Assembly (NCBI RefSeq): GCF_040096615.1
Contig: NZ_JBBMEJ010000002.1
Location: 289,795-353,794 of the forward strand
Direction: 5' to 3'
Length of the DNA: 64,000 nt
DNA from: Blautia_A aquisgranensis
Lineage (GTDB): Bacteria > Bacillota > Clostridia > Lachnospirales > Lachnospiraceae
The notes beneath the pieces are model-generated. The model saw only the letters and a list, made by a program, of their open reading frames with translations. It was not told the origin of the DNA and searched no databases. Below, one piece after another: positions 17,501 through 25,622 of this stretch (the stretch's first letter is position 1; the number at the start of each line of letters is the position of its first letter). The position numbers were made by a program, and so were the translations under genes.

Positions 17501-17807
17501 GATGACAGGGGCAGAAGTGGAAACAGCAGAAAATGGAAAAGCTGCAGTTGAAAAAGTGGAAGTTTCTCCGAAAGGCTTGTATGATCTTGTTTTTATGGAT
17601 ATCCAAATGCCTGTCATGAATGGTTATGAGGCAACCGCAGCGATCAGGAGCCTTCCGGGTGAACAGGGAAAACTGCCGATCGTTGCCATGACTGCCAATG
17701 CTTTTGCAGAAGATGTACAGCTGGCAAAAAACACAGGCATGAATGGACATATCGCAAAACCGCTGGATATGAATAAGCTGAATGATGTCCTGGAAAGCTG
17801 GCTGTAA
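14574..17807 (+). CDS. cytosolic PAS-containing hybrid sensor histidine kinase with two receiver domains
   Basis: 1077 residues without membrane helices. Order: N-terminal PAS-like segments; a PAS_3 domain (about residues 155-280, FWYFDCDENSEIVNANW, with a PAC tail ending IAGIFINIDG); another divergent sensor region; HisKA with H577 (SNMSHDIRTPMNA); HATPase_c with NAIKYTPDGG, DNGIGMS and GTGLGMAISRN; receiver 1 with Asp867 (LDWKMPDMDG); receiver 2 with Asp1009 (MDIQMPVMNG). There is no DNA-binding output, so phosphate must pass to partners. ATG 14601 (behind GTGAGGA) is an alternative start. Under the c-di-GMP riboswitch; followed by a solute-binding lipoprotein and a second hybrid kinase. 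Confidence 0.88.
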   Translation: MKQSEDFYKMGNYEDKIYSLSETVPGQTQAMSQAVQKTLENNGGVGIMTGYYDQNLSVLSVSNLLLHSTGYTFDSFMKQTNGSLKNFFYGEEDILDRDRFLQLHGAGESQILTADGTVNNVRLYKEDATDEAGRQIWVMSVQVNWDHVNLALLNEAICSGFWYFDCDENSEIVNANWSHEFRKMLGYHDTLDFPNKLESWSDLLHPQDKERVMVQLQAAIKDKTNQIKYQVEYRMRMKDNQYQWFRASAEVIRRLDGSASRIAGIFINIDGEKKEIMQAQKSAAFHRAFTKADLCEYYVNLEANTFDTFKVETSLMTVFEQSHTWDELIRHFVDSYVVEKDKKAVSSFYDRGYIAERLKGLETELALECRITLNGEERWVRNVIIRGEIEDSEYAMIFLRDITETKVESARHLQMAADNASMEQLIQSIVRLVDRFVVCDLENDRYEFYNLNGQMIYKPLGFYHDFQMQVLEKYKTLEPLEAIDILIAPDNIRKKLKSENDIYKFEYCSQDEKTYKIASYIPLEWEDGKLVKVLLASMDVTQEKKAEIESRQALKEAYCSAENANRAKTEFLSNMSHDIRTPMNAIVGLTAIAGANIESQERVIECLSKITESSRHLLGLINEVLDMARIESGKMTLAQEDFNLSELVDNLITLTKPVLDEHKHNFDIHINHIEHEDVCGDSLRIQQVFVNLMSNAIKYTPDGGNIIFSIEEKPNGFSELGCYEFTIEDNGIGMSPEFQKIMFDPFSRADDHRTTRVQGTGLGMAISRNIVNLMNGNIKVESTLHKGTRITVTIYLELQEKEKAQDKNLMNLPVLVVDDDKTCCESTVATLKEIGITGEWVLSGREAVERCYAHHELKCDYFAVILDWKMPDMDGIETARQIRKRIGKEITIIVLTSYEFSEIEEEAKAAGVDAFIAKPLFRSRLTATLRQFTSDRKEKAARNYLQKLSEADYTGKRILVVDDNELNREIAVEILQMTGAEVETAENGKAAVEKVEVSPKGLYDLVFMDIQMPVMNGYEATAAIRSLPGEQGKLPIVAMTANAFAEDVQLAKNTGMNGHIAKPLDMNKLNDVLESWL

Positions 17808-17865
17808 TTGATTCCCGATTATTGAATTAATGATTTTAGCAGGAAAGAATGAGGAAAATACGAGT

Positions 17866-19710
17866 ATGAAAAAGGCAAAACATTATCTGATAGCTTTATT
17901 GTCAGGGGTGCTTGTAGCAACTACTGTTTTGTCTGGCTGTGGACAATCTGAAAAAGCAGTATCTGAAAATGATGATCACCTTACTGTGTATCTGTGGGAA
18001 AATCGTTTAATGAAAAATATTGTACCCTATATCTATGAGCAGTTTCCGGATCAGGATATTGAGTTTATTACCGGCAACAATGATACCGATTTATACAGCT
18101 ATTTTGAAGAACATGGTGAACTGCCGGATATCATAACTGTACGTCGATTCTCAGGAACAGATGCACAGGATCTGGAGCCGTATCTTATGGATTTTGCTTC
18201 TTATGATGTGGTTTCCAGGTATTACTCCTATGCATTGCAATATTATAAAAATTCAAAAAATGAGATTCAGTGGCTTCCTATCTGCGGTATGCCGCAGACG
18301 ATCATTGCCAACAAGACATTGTTTGAGCAGCTCGGGATCAAGATACCGGAAAATTATAAGGAATATGCACAGGCATGCCAGCAGTTTTATGATAATGGTA
18401 TAAAACCGTATTCCCTGGATCTTGCAGAAGACTGGTCTGCTCATGAGGTGATTCAGGCAGGTGCAATCGGTGAATTCATGAGTCTGGATGGAATCGAATG
18501 GAGAAGCTCAGCTGAAAGTGCATCAGGGGATATTGCGTTTGATGATGCGTTATGGAAACGTATTTTTTCAGAAACCAATACATTTCTGAAGGACTCACAT
18601 TTTACAAGTGATGATATCAGCGTCGATATTAATACTGCAGCGCAGATGTTCCTTGAGGGAAAAGCAGCAATGTTTCATGGTTATCCGGCACTTATGCAGG
18701 AATATCAGGAACAGATGGGTGCAGAATTAACCCGTATACCGTTTTTTTCACAGATTTCGGATGAATCTTTTATAAATATGACCCCTTCTCTGAATATTGC
18801 ATTCAACAAAGACCTGGAAAAAGATCAGGAAAAACTGGACCTGGCATTCGATGTCCTGGATCGTATGATTTCAAAAGAAGGACAAACGCTGATTGCAGAA
18901 GGAAAGGGTGTAATTTCATTAAATGTAGATGTTCCAAACATGATGGAAGATGTACCTGGCCTTGAAGATGAAATTAATAATAATTCTGTTTATATCCGAT
19001 ATTCTGCTCAAAAATCATTTGATGCCAGCCTTAAGGCTGTTCACGGATTATTGTCAGGGGAAATGGATGAAACACAGGCGTATGATGCTTTTCGCAGCAC
19101 AATGAACAGTAAGGATTCAAAAGAAAAAAACACAGTAAATTTTGAAAATGAATATTCTATTTCACTAAATGATAAAAACGGTCGTGATGCGGCATCTTCT
19201 ATTTTAACTACGATCAGAGAAGAAAATGATGCTCAGCTGGCTTTGGTACCATATTATTATTTTACTTCTTCCATTTACAAAGGGGAGTGCACCGGCAGCC
19301 GGGTTGCTTTGATGACAGCAAAGAGTTCAGATACACCATTATATCTGGCAAAAATCAATGGCAAAGAGGTTTATGAACTTGCGGAGAAATATCTTGCTGA
19401 TTCTGATGAGAAATTTCATGTAACCAATAAATATGAATTACCAATTGCATCCGGTATGAAAATAATCGTCAGTCAGGAGGAAAACGGATTCTCATTACAG
19501 GACATAGAAGTAAATAAGAAAAAAACAGACAAAGACAAGGAGTACTCTATTCTTCTTACAGACACCACAATGTCTGTTTTGAAAAAAATAAATCCGAAAT
19601 GTGAGATCAGGCAGCTTAAGGACACAACATTATCAAGTGCATGGACTGCAGCAATGGCAAACGGACAGCAACCGTCAGCACCGGAAGATTATATAGAGGT
19701 TGAAAAATAA
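17866..19710 (+). CDS. solute-binding lipoprotein with C-terminal 5'-nucleotidase-C-like domain
   Basis: 614 residues. The lipobox VLSGC makes Cys25 the lipidated residue, so it is membrane-anchored outside the cell. Residues about 35-400 resemble family 1 extracellular solute-binding proteins (HLTVYLWENRLMKNIVPYI, AAQMFLEGKAAMFHGYP). Residues about 430-590 resemble the C-terminal domain of 5'-nucleotidases: DAQLALVPYYYFTSS, then TPLYLAKINGKEVYELAEKY. No ABC permease or ATPase is adjacent. It sits between two hybrid kinases and lies 2 bp from the second, so it is probably a ligand sensor rather than a transporter part. ATG 17866 is preferred over the in-frame ATG at 17830. Confidence 0.75.
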   Translation: MKKAKHYLIALLSGVLVATTVLSGCGQSEKAVSENDDHLTVYLWENRLMKNIVPYIYEQFPDQDIEFITGNNDTDLYSYFEEHGELPDIITVRRFSGTDAQDLEPYLMDFASYDVVSRYYSYALQYYKNSKNEIQWLPICGMPQTIIANKTLFEQLGIKIPENYKEYAQACQQFYDNGIKPYSLDLAEDWSAHEVIQAGAIGEFMSLDGIEWRSSAESASGDIAFDDALWKRIFSETNTFLKDSHFTSDDISVDINTAAQMFLEGKAAMFHGYPALMQEYQEQMGAELTRIPFFSQISDESFINMTPSLNIAFNKDLEKDQEKLDLAFDVLDRMISKEGQTLIAEGKGVISLNVDVPNMMEDVPGLEDEINNNSVYIRYSAQKSFDASLKAVHGLLSGEMDETQAYDAFRSTMNSKDSKEKNTVNFENEYSISLNDKNGRDAASSILTTIREENDAQLALVPYYYFTSSIYKGECTGSRVALMTAKSSDTPLYLAKINGKEVYELAEKYLADSDEKFHVTNKYELPIASGMKIIVSQEENGFSLQDIEVNKKKTDKDKEYSILLTDTTMSVLKKINPKCEIRQLKDTTLSSAWTAAMANGQQPSAPEDYIEVEK

Positions 19711-19712
19711 AA

Positions 19713-22007
19713 GTGGGAAAAGAACAAGTGATAACAAAAAGAAAAAAGATCATAGTACCATTGTTTTTTTTAATTCTTATACTTTTAAGCTTAATTTTTG
19801 TAAAGCTCCTTTTGAACAGGATGAACAGCTATATCGCAGAAAACGGGAAAAGCAATATGGGAGCTGTTGTTGAACAGATACAGCAGACCTATGATCTGCA
19901 GGTGAATGGATACTACAGTCAGCTGCATTTGCTTGAGGATTCTCTTATTCAGGAGGACGGAAGGTCTCTTGGACTGGATATAAACAAAAAGTTCTTTGAG
20001 GTATGGCAGAAAGAATCTGAAAGTACACTTATATTTCTCCAGGAAAATGGAAAGGCAATAACCACTGATGGAACAAAACTTCGGGTTGACATGCCAAGTA
20101 AACTTTTGTTGGATTTGAGGAACGGATATAATATTGGAAAATTGGTTTCTCTTGATTACAACCAGAAGAAAAAAGATGGTTATCTGGTTGCAATTCCATG
20201 TCAGGAATATACGATTAATGGGGAAACTTATACGGCAATTGGAACCTTGTATGATCATTCAAAATTAGATTCCATGTTAAGTGTGAAAAGCTATAACGGG
20301 AATGCGTATCTGTTTATGCTGGATAACGACGGAAATATTACTTATACAAATCAGAAAGAAGATAAATTTTTTAGGAACTATTTTTTGTTAAAGCATTTAA
20401 AAGGAGATCAGGCTATCACTGAGGAAGAGGCTGATTCTCTTCAAAAAAAGCTGGATGGCAGAGAACAGGGGGTAGAACTTCTGGGAAGTGACAAACCTTA
20501 CTATCTGGGATACTGTCCGATAGAAAATAATAACACCATGCTGATCTGTATTGTAGAAAAGAGTGTTGTAGATAATGTACTGAAAGATTATCAGAAAACA
20601 ATAGGATTTACAACATTACTCATGGCAGGTTTTATACTTTTGCTTTTTGCCGGATTATTCTACAGTATTTCCAGACGCCGTCTTGCTGATCAAAAAGCTG
20701 AATATGAAAAAAGAAATAATGAGATTCAGATACAGGCATTGAGGGAAATGCAAGTCGCCAATAAAAAACTGAAAAAGGCAAAGGACATTGCAACGGAAGC
20801 CTTGCAGACAGCTGAAAATGCAAATAAGGCGAAAACAGATTTCCTGTCCAATATGTCACATGATATTCGTACACCAATGAATGCAATTATCGGTATGACG
20901 TCATTGATCAGACATGATGCAGGCAATAAAGCGAAAGTAATAGAATATGCAGATAAAATAGACATTTCATCACAGCATCTGTTAGGAATCATCAATGATG
21001 TTCTGGATATGAGCAAAATTGAGGCAGGAAAAACAGTTTTTAAGTATACCGATTTTTCCATCTTGGATTTTATTACAGAACTCAATACCATATTCCATTC
21101 ACAGATAGACGAAAAAAACCAGACTCTTACGATCATAAAAGAAAACATCCGGCACGAGTGGGTGAATGGTGACAAGGTTCATTTGATGCAGATTTTCAGC
21201 AACTTGGTTTCTAATGCAGTGAAATACACGCAGAAAGGTGGAAAAATTCAGTTTCTGGTAGAAGAATGTGAGACAAAGTCATCTGTCTACGCAAAGTACC
21301 GTTTCTTAGTCAGCGATAATGGAATAGGAATGTCGGCAGATTTCAAAGAGACGATCTTTGATGCTTTTACCCGGGCTGAAAGTTCTGTGACTAATAAGAT
21401 ACAGGGAACCGGTCTTGGAATGGCTATTACCAGAAATCTGGTTGAAGCAATGGGAGGCACCATTGATGTGGAGAGTGAACTGGGACAGGGAAGCTGTTTT
21501 GAGGTTCTCATAGATCTGAGAATTGCAGAGGACAGAAAGGTTGTTTTGATAGCACAGGAAGAAATAGATGAACCGGATAGTAATACCCTGAAAGGAATGA
21601 GGTTCCTGTGTGCTGAGGATAATGAGCTAAATGCAGAAATCCTGATGGAACTGTTAAAGATTGAGGGCGCAGAGTGTATCATCTGTGAAAATGGTGAAAG
21701 AGTTCTGGAGGCATTTGAACAGTCTGCCCCAGGGGATTATGACATGATCCTGATGGATGTGCAGATGCCTGTTATGAATGGCTATGATGCAACGAGAGCA
21801 ATCCGCAGGAGTACTCATGAATTGGCAAAGACGATTCCGATCATTGCTATGACCGCCAATGCATTTTCTGAGGACATTCAGTATTCTCTGGCAGCCGGTA
21901 TGAATGCCCATATTTCAAAGCCGGTTGATATGAAGACGTTGGAAAAGACGATAAGAAGAATAAAAATCGGCGGGAGGGGCACCGAAACGCAGGCCATTGA
22001 ACAGTGA
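19713..22007 (+). CDS. membrane hybrid sensor histidine kinase with receiver domain
   Basis: 764 residues, GTG start. One membrane helix near residues 12-32, an extracellular Cache-like sensor (about 40-285), a second helix (about 292-315), a coiled coil, HisKA with H383 (SNMSHDIRTPMNA), HATPase_c (NAVKYTQKGG, DNGIGMS, GTGLGMAITRN) and a receiver with Asp682 (LMDVQMPVMNG). The extracellular part could contact the lipoprotein encoded 2 bp upstream. Its kinase core is close to that of the kinase at 14574, suggesting duplication. Last gene before the terminator at 22051. Confidence 0.88.
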   Translation: MGKEQVITKRKKIIVPLFFLILILLSLIFVKLLLNRMNSYIAENGKSNMGAVVEQIQQTYDLQVNGYYSQLHLLEDSLIQEDGRSLGLDINKKFFEVWQKESESTLIFLQENGKAITTDGTKLRVDMPSKLLLDLRNGYNIGKLVSLDYNQKKKDGYLVAIPCQEYTINGETYTAIGTLYDHSKLDSMLSVKSYNGNAYLFMLDNDGNITYTNQKEDKFFRNYFLLKHLKGDQAITEEEADSLQKKLDGREQGVELLGSDKPYYLGYCPIENNNTMLICIVEKSVVDNVLKDYQKTIGFTTLLMAGFILLLFAGLFYSISRRRLADQKAEYEKRNNEIQIQALREMQVANKKLKKAKDIATEALQTAENANKAKTDFLSNMSHDIRTPMNAIIGMTSLIRHDAGNKAKVIEYADKIDISSQHLLGIINDVLDMSKIEAGKTVFKYTDFSILDFITELNTIFHSQIDEKNQTLTIIKENIRHEWVNGDKVHLMQIFSNLVSNAVKYTQKGGKIQFLVEECETKSSVYAKYRFLVSDNGIGMSADFKETIFDAFTRAESSVTNKIQGTGLGMAITRNLVEAMGGTIDVESELGQGSCFEVLIDLRIAEDRKVVLIAQEEIDEPDSNTLKGMRFLCAEDNELNAEILMELLKIEGAECIICENGERVLEAFEQSAPGDYDMILMDVQMPVMNGYDATRAIRRSTHELAKTIPIIAMTANAFSEDIQYSLAAGMNAHISKPVDMKTLEKTIRRIKIGGRGTETQAIEQ

Positions 22008-22050
22008 CAAATGGATATAAAAAGCAGAAAAACATATTTAACAGAAGCAG

Positions 22051-22100
22051 CCTGCCGGGTTTTATCTGAAAAGATGATTCCCAGGCAGGTTTTATTTTTT
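22051..22100 (+). terminator. terminator of the kinase-lipoprotein-kinase operon
   Basis: CCTGCCGGG (22051-22059) pairs with CCCAGGCAGG (22080-22089, one bulge), followed by a T-rich tract. Confidence 0.8.
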
Positions 22101-22121
22101 GTCCGGAAAGTTGAAAAGATT

Positions 22122-22135
22122 AATGTGCAAAATAG
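22122..22135 (+). repeat. 14-bp direct repeat, downstream copy
   Basis: AATGTGCAAAATAG, identical to 14249-14262. It lies between the kinase terminator and the left end of the RAYT element. It may be a regulatory site rather than an element boundary. Confidence 0.5.
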
Positions 22136-22192
22136 TTGAAATTTATAACCTTCATTCTATATGCTAAAATGAAAAATAATGAAAATTGAAAA

Positions 22193-22237
22193 CCATCGGG
22201 GACGGAGAAATTTGGAAACCTATTCTGTCCCAAATGG
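22193..22237. repeat. left end of RAYT element (imperfect hairpin)
   Basis: CCATCGGGGACGG (22193-22205) is the inverted complement, with one mismatch, of CCGTCCCCAATGG found at both right-end copies. It also folds back on CTGTCCCAAATGG (22225-22237), giving a REP-like hairpin. Confidence 0.7.
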
Positions 22238-22366
22238 ATAAATATTATTTTACACTTGTATTTATGATCATATTTTTTTATAATAGTCCCAATAATTTAT
22301 TTCTAAGTACAATTTCTAACTACATTTCTTTTTTTATCTATAGTCATTTCGTGAAAGGAGCAGTTC

Positions 22367-23125
22367 ATGCCAAGAAAACCCAGAGAGAAAAGTGCGCTTT
22401 GTATTCATCATGTAATTTTGCGTGGGATTAATCAGCAGATTATTTTCGAAGATGAGTATGATTATCTGCAGTTTATCAATGTCCTGAAATATTACAAAGA
22501 AACCTGTGAATTTAAGATATATGCGTATTGTCTGATGAATAATCACATTCATTTGCTAATAGAACATATGACAGTTGATCTTGATTTAATTATGAAAAAG
22601 ATAGAAGTAAAATTTGTCAGGTGGTATAATAAAAAATACCAGCGTAGTGGATATCTGTTTCAGGACAGATACAAAAGTGAACCTGTAAATGATATGAGAT
22701 ATTTTCGGACAGTGTTTCGGTATATTCATCAGAACCCATTCCATGCAGGAATGGAAAAGACGTTGGGAATGTATCCATGGAGCAGTTATAATGATTATAT
22801 CAACATGGATGCTTCTTTTGTAGATATCAATACAGTTTTTGACTTGTTTCAGAGTTATGATGAATGTATAAGTTATCTGCAGGTTGATTCGGATGAAATG
22901 TGCATGGAGTATTATGCTTCCTCACGTCTTTCAGATGCAGAAGTTCTTAAAATAATTGCCAGAAGGACATCCTGCACATCACCTTCTGATTTTCAACGAC
23001 TTGATCTTGCCACGAGGAATGAATATTTACAGAGGCTACATTATTCTGGAATTTCTATACGCCAGATGAGCAGACTTACGGGAATTTCCAGAACAGCAAT
23101 AAGTACAGCGGTTAAAAAGAAATGA
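22367..23125 (+). CDS. REP-associated tyrosine transposase (RAYT, Y1_Tnp/HUH)
   Basis: 252 residues with AAAGGAG before ATG. The Y1_Tnp fold is marked by RGINQQIIF, the HxH metal site in NNHIHLLIEH (His60, His62), the GYLFQDRYKSE segment and YFRTVFRYIHQNPFHAGME, which contains candidate catalytic tyrosines (Tyr112 or Tyr119), then WSSYNDYI. A C-terminal HTH follows (SIRQMSRLTGISRTAIS). RAYTs nick single-stranded DNA at REP-like hairpins; here the cognate hairpin is the repeat at each end. It stops 2 bp before the right-end repeat. Confidence 0.88.
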   Translation: MPRKPREKSALCIHHVILRGINQQIIFEDEYDYLQFINVLKYYKETCEFKIYAYCLMNNHIHLLIEHMTVDLDLIMKKIEVKFVRWYNKKYQRSGYLFQDRYKSEPVNDMRYFRTVFRYIHQNPFHAGMEKTLGMYPWSSYNDYINMDASFVDINTVFDLFQSYDECISYLQVDSDEMCMEYYASSRLSDAEVLKIIARRTSCTSPSDFQRLDLATRNEYLQRLHYSGISIRQMSRLTGISRTAISTAVKKK

Positions 23126-23157
23126 AAGAGAGAGCCAGAAAAACCCGTCCCCAATGG
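23125..23157 (+). repeat. RAYT right-end repeat, copy 1
   Basis: 33 bp beginning AAAGAGAGAGCCAG and ending CCGTCCCCAATGG. It differs from copy 2 at one base. The ATG of the retron effector (23154) lies in its last four bases. Confidence 0.85.
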
Positions 23158-24161
23158 AAAACACAACAGCAATAGACCATTTTTACAAATTCAATAATAT
23201 AAAACCTGAGCAATATGCCTCAAGCCAAATGGAGGCATATACACAAAATAAACTCTACGACTCGCAGATATTACAGGAAAATCTGGAAGATAGAATTTCC
23301 TGTTGGATAAAAAGATTCGATGAGGACGAAAGAGAATATTTCTATTCTTTATTCGAAAATTACAGTTATATAACAGAGAATGAATATAAACAGCGTATTT
23401 ATGAATTATGTAATTCAATATATGAAGATATTCAGAAGAAACAAATTAAGCGAGAGGAAGTTTTGTTTGTAACGGTGCCAAGTTCTAAGGGTGTTGGTAG
23501 CGGAGGAGATTCTCTAAGAAGCCAGTTACTGTGTGTGAATCTGGAATGGGGAATACATAAAGAACAGATTATATCGGATATCAATAAAATGGATTTGAAG
23601 TTACTGGATAATAAGAAAGCCATTATTTTTATTGATGATATATTAGGAACAGGATTCTCGGTAAGAAAAACAATGGAAAACTTTGCAGAACACTGCTCAG
23701 AGAAAAATCTTGATAACTATCTGATTTATGTAACAGGTATCTTAATGACGAAACGGGCAATAAAGTATATTAATAAAAAAGCGGAAGAAAAGGTTTGGGT
23801 TTTTCAAATGCAGGAAGAAAAAAACTGTATTAAAAACTGTATGACAGGTGGCTATATTTTTAAAGGAGAAGACAAAAAGAAAATAGAAAAAATTATAGAA
23901 AAATATGAAAAAGAAATAGGTATAGAAGGGGAAAAAAGTTTTGTTATGGGATTTGAGAAATGCAAAATCCTGCTGTCTTTTTATTACAATACTCCGAATA
24001 ATACGCTTTGTTCGTTCTGGAAATACACGGAAAAAAATGTTCCACTATTTCCAAGAGACAGAGATAAAAGATTAACATTAGAGGCAATTAAAAAAAGAAA
24101 AAAGAAAAACACAGATAATGCATATCTGAAAGGATGCGTGGACACATATGAAAATGTATAA
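23154..24161 (+). CDS. retron-associated PRTase-like effector
   Basis: 335 residues. The phosphoribosyltransferase-like core shows the PRPP-loop pattern: beta strand KAIIFIDDILGTGFSV, with Asp161-Asp162 and Gly165-Thr-Gly (about residues 155-170), and an upstream strand VLFVTVPSSKGVGSGG. N-terminal 100 residues are helical; the C-terminus is strongly Lys-rich. PRTase-like proteins with a winged-helix partner are the accessory genes of the retron group classified as type III. It is probably the toxic effector held in check by RT-msDNA. The start is odd: ATG 23154 is inside the RAYT repeat with no ribosome site, and the next in-frame ATG (23229) also lacks one. Overlaps the next gene by 14 bp. 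Confidence 0.75.
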   Translation: MENTTAIDHFYKFNNIKPEQYASSQMEAYTQNKLYDSQILQENLEDRISCWIKRFDEDEREYFYSLFENYSYITENEYKQRIYELCNSIYEDIQKKQIKREEVLFVTVPSSKGVGSGGDSLRSQLLCVNLEWGIHKEQIISDINKMDLKLLDNKKAIIFIDDILGTGFSVRKTMENFAEHCSEKNLDNYLIYVTGILMTKRAIKYINKKAEEKVWVFQMQEEKNCIKNCMTGGYIFKGEDKKKIEKIIEKYEKEIGIEGEKSFVMGFEKCKILLSFYYNTPNNTLCSFWKYTEKNVPLFPRDRDKRLTLEAIKKRKKKNTDNAYLKGCVDTYENV

Positions 24162-24444
24162 AAGATTAATTCTGACATACATTGATAAATACCATAGAGT
24201 AGATTTTGGACTTCTGATAGCAGAATTGAGAATGACAGAAGTGCAGATAGCGGAACTGGTCAGTGAATTGAAATCGGAAGGATTTATAACCGTGAAAGAT
24301 CAAAGATATGAATTAAGTACGTTGGGGAAAGAACAGGCGTTTTCGATATGGAATGAATGGTCTGTTTATAATGATGAAAAAAGAGAAAAAACAGGACAGA
24401 AATTTGAATGGGATTATTTATACATCCCGGCGAATATGATATAA
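24148..24444 (+). CDS. retron-associated winged-helix protein
   Basis: 98 residues. A compact winged-helix fold is suggested by YKRLILTYIDKYHRVDFGLL, ELRMTEVQIAELVSELKSEG (recognition helix) and the wing FITVKDQRYELSTLG. It overlaps the PRTase-like gene and ends 8 bp before the msr-msd RNA. In retrons with PRTase effectors a small DNA-binding protein occupies this place; it may bind msDNA and tie effector to RT. That role is inferred. Confidence 0.72.
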   Translation: MKMYKRLILTYIDKYHRVDFGLLIAELRMTEVQIAELVSELKSEGFITVKDQRYELSTLGKEQAFSIWNEWSVYNDEKREKTGQKFEWDYLYIPANMI

Positions 24445-24452
24445 TTCGCTTT

Positions 24453-24607
24453 AAGAGTAATTGAATTGAGGTGCAGTCGCCTCCTTGATGAAGGGGACTA
24501 ACATACGAGCGGGACTGGCTGTTCGCTTATTATCATTCGTTCACATCCAGCCTCGCTCGTATGAGAATGATCTTAGCCACTTTCATATAATCAATACAAT
24601 TACTCTT
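24453..24607 (+). ncRNA. retron msr-msd RNA
   Basis: The a1 segment 24453-24469 and a2 segment 24591-24607 are complementary over 17 positions with one mismatch; the outer 11 (AAGAGTAATTG and CAATTACTCTT) pair perfectly. After a1 come two short msr hairpins, GAGGTG/CGCCTC around loop CAGT and CCTT/AAGG. The msd is a long hairpin, CATACGAGCG (24502-24511) with CGCTCGTATG (24554-24563), extended by GG and CTGG pairs with bulges. The branching guanosine cannot be fixed by eye; G70-G71 of the 24400 block are candidates. The RNA ends 17 bp before the RT start. Confidence 0.85.
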
Positions 24608-24624
24608 TTTTTGTAGGAGCATTT

Positions 24625-25620
24625 ATGAGTGAATATAAATATATTGACCGTTTAAGAAAGGCAATGGAAAATAAGTATTCAAAAGAGTACATTCAACGTT
24701 GCTCAGACTATGCGAAGAAGCTGCTGGATAAGAATCTTCCGGTGATTTATGATGGCAGACATGCGAGTGAAATTTTGGAATTACAGCAGATAAAGATGGA
24801 GTGTTACCATACATTTACAATAGCAGGGAAAAATAAACAAAGAAATATTACAGCTCCCAGTTATGAGCTTAAACGGAGACAGAAATGGATACTTAAGGAA
24901 ATTCTGGAAAAACAAAATGTAAGTAAAAACTGTCACGGTTTTCTAAAAGACAGATCTATTTTGACGAATGCAAAAATGCATATAGGGCACAGGAATATTC
25001 TGAATCTTGATATCAAAGATTTTTTTCCATCGATTACACAGACAATGGTCATATCACTGTTTCAGGAGATTGGGTACAGTGAGAGTGCGGCAAAATTCCT
25101 TGCAGAAGTCTGCTGTTATGAAGAAAAATTACCTCAGGGAGCACCCACAAGTCCATATATATCCAATCTGATTCTGAGAAGTATGGATGAGAAACTGGAA
25201 AAATTTTGCCTCAAAAAAGAAATTACCTATACTAGATATGCAGATGATATGTCGTTTTCAAGCAATGAAGACATTGGTGGACTTTCAGATGAGATTTGTT
25301 CTATTATTGAAGAGTATCCATTCAAAATTAACCAGAAAAAAATATGCTATTATCAGGATCCATACCGAAAAATAGTCACAGGGCTGATCGTGAAAGAAAA
25401 TGAAGTGTGTATTCCTAAAAAGTTCAAAAGAAAGTTGAAACAGGAAATATATTATTGCAGACATTTGGGGGTACAGAAACATCTGGAAAATACAGGAAAC
25501 AGTGAACGGACCGGATTCAAAGAGTATATGTATGGAAAGGCATATTTTGTGGCAATGGTAGAGCCGGAAACCGGAGAAAAGTATCTGGAGGAACTGGATA
25601 AGATAGAATGGGGGTATTAA
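24625..25620 (+). CDS. retron reverse transcriptase
   Basis: 331 residues, TAGGAG before ATG. RT fingers and palm: NLDIKDFFPSI (RT2/3, catalytic Asp129), LPQGAPTSPYISNL (RT4, 169-182), TRYADDMSF (YADD 205-208). Two retron hallmarks are present: NAxxH (Asn115-Ala116-His119) before the first catalytic strand, and VTG (251-253) in region Y. It primes from the 2'-OH of a guanosine in the msr and copies the msd to make msDNA. With the RNA just upstream and the PRTase-like and winged-helix genes before it, the system is complete. It stops 2 bp before the second RAYT repeat. Confidence 0.93.
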   Translation: MSEYKYIDRLRKAMENKYSKEYIQRCSDYAKKLLDKNLPVIYDGRHASEILELQQIKMECYHTFTIAGKNKQRNITAPSYELKRRQKWILKEILEKQNVSKNCHGFLKDRSILTNAKMHIGHRNILNLDIKDFFPSITQTMVISLFQEIGYSESAAKFLAEVCCYEEKLPQGAPTSPYISNLILRSMDEKLEKFCLKKEITYTRYADDMSFSSNEDIGGLSDEICSIIEEYPFKINQKKICYYQDPYRKIVTGLIVKENEVCIPKKFKRKLKQEIYYCRHLGVQKHLENTGNSERTGFKEYMYGKAYFVAMVEPETGEKYLEELDKIEWGY

Positions 25621-25622
25621 CA

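Noticed and set aside
24445..24624. Ordinary terminator between winged-helix gene and RT
   Set aside because: The long hairpin is not followed by a T-run at its base. The T-run near 24606 follows the a2 segment, which pairs with a1 150 nt upstream. A retron RNA explains all of it.
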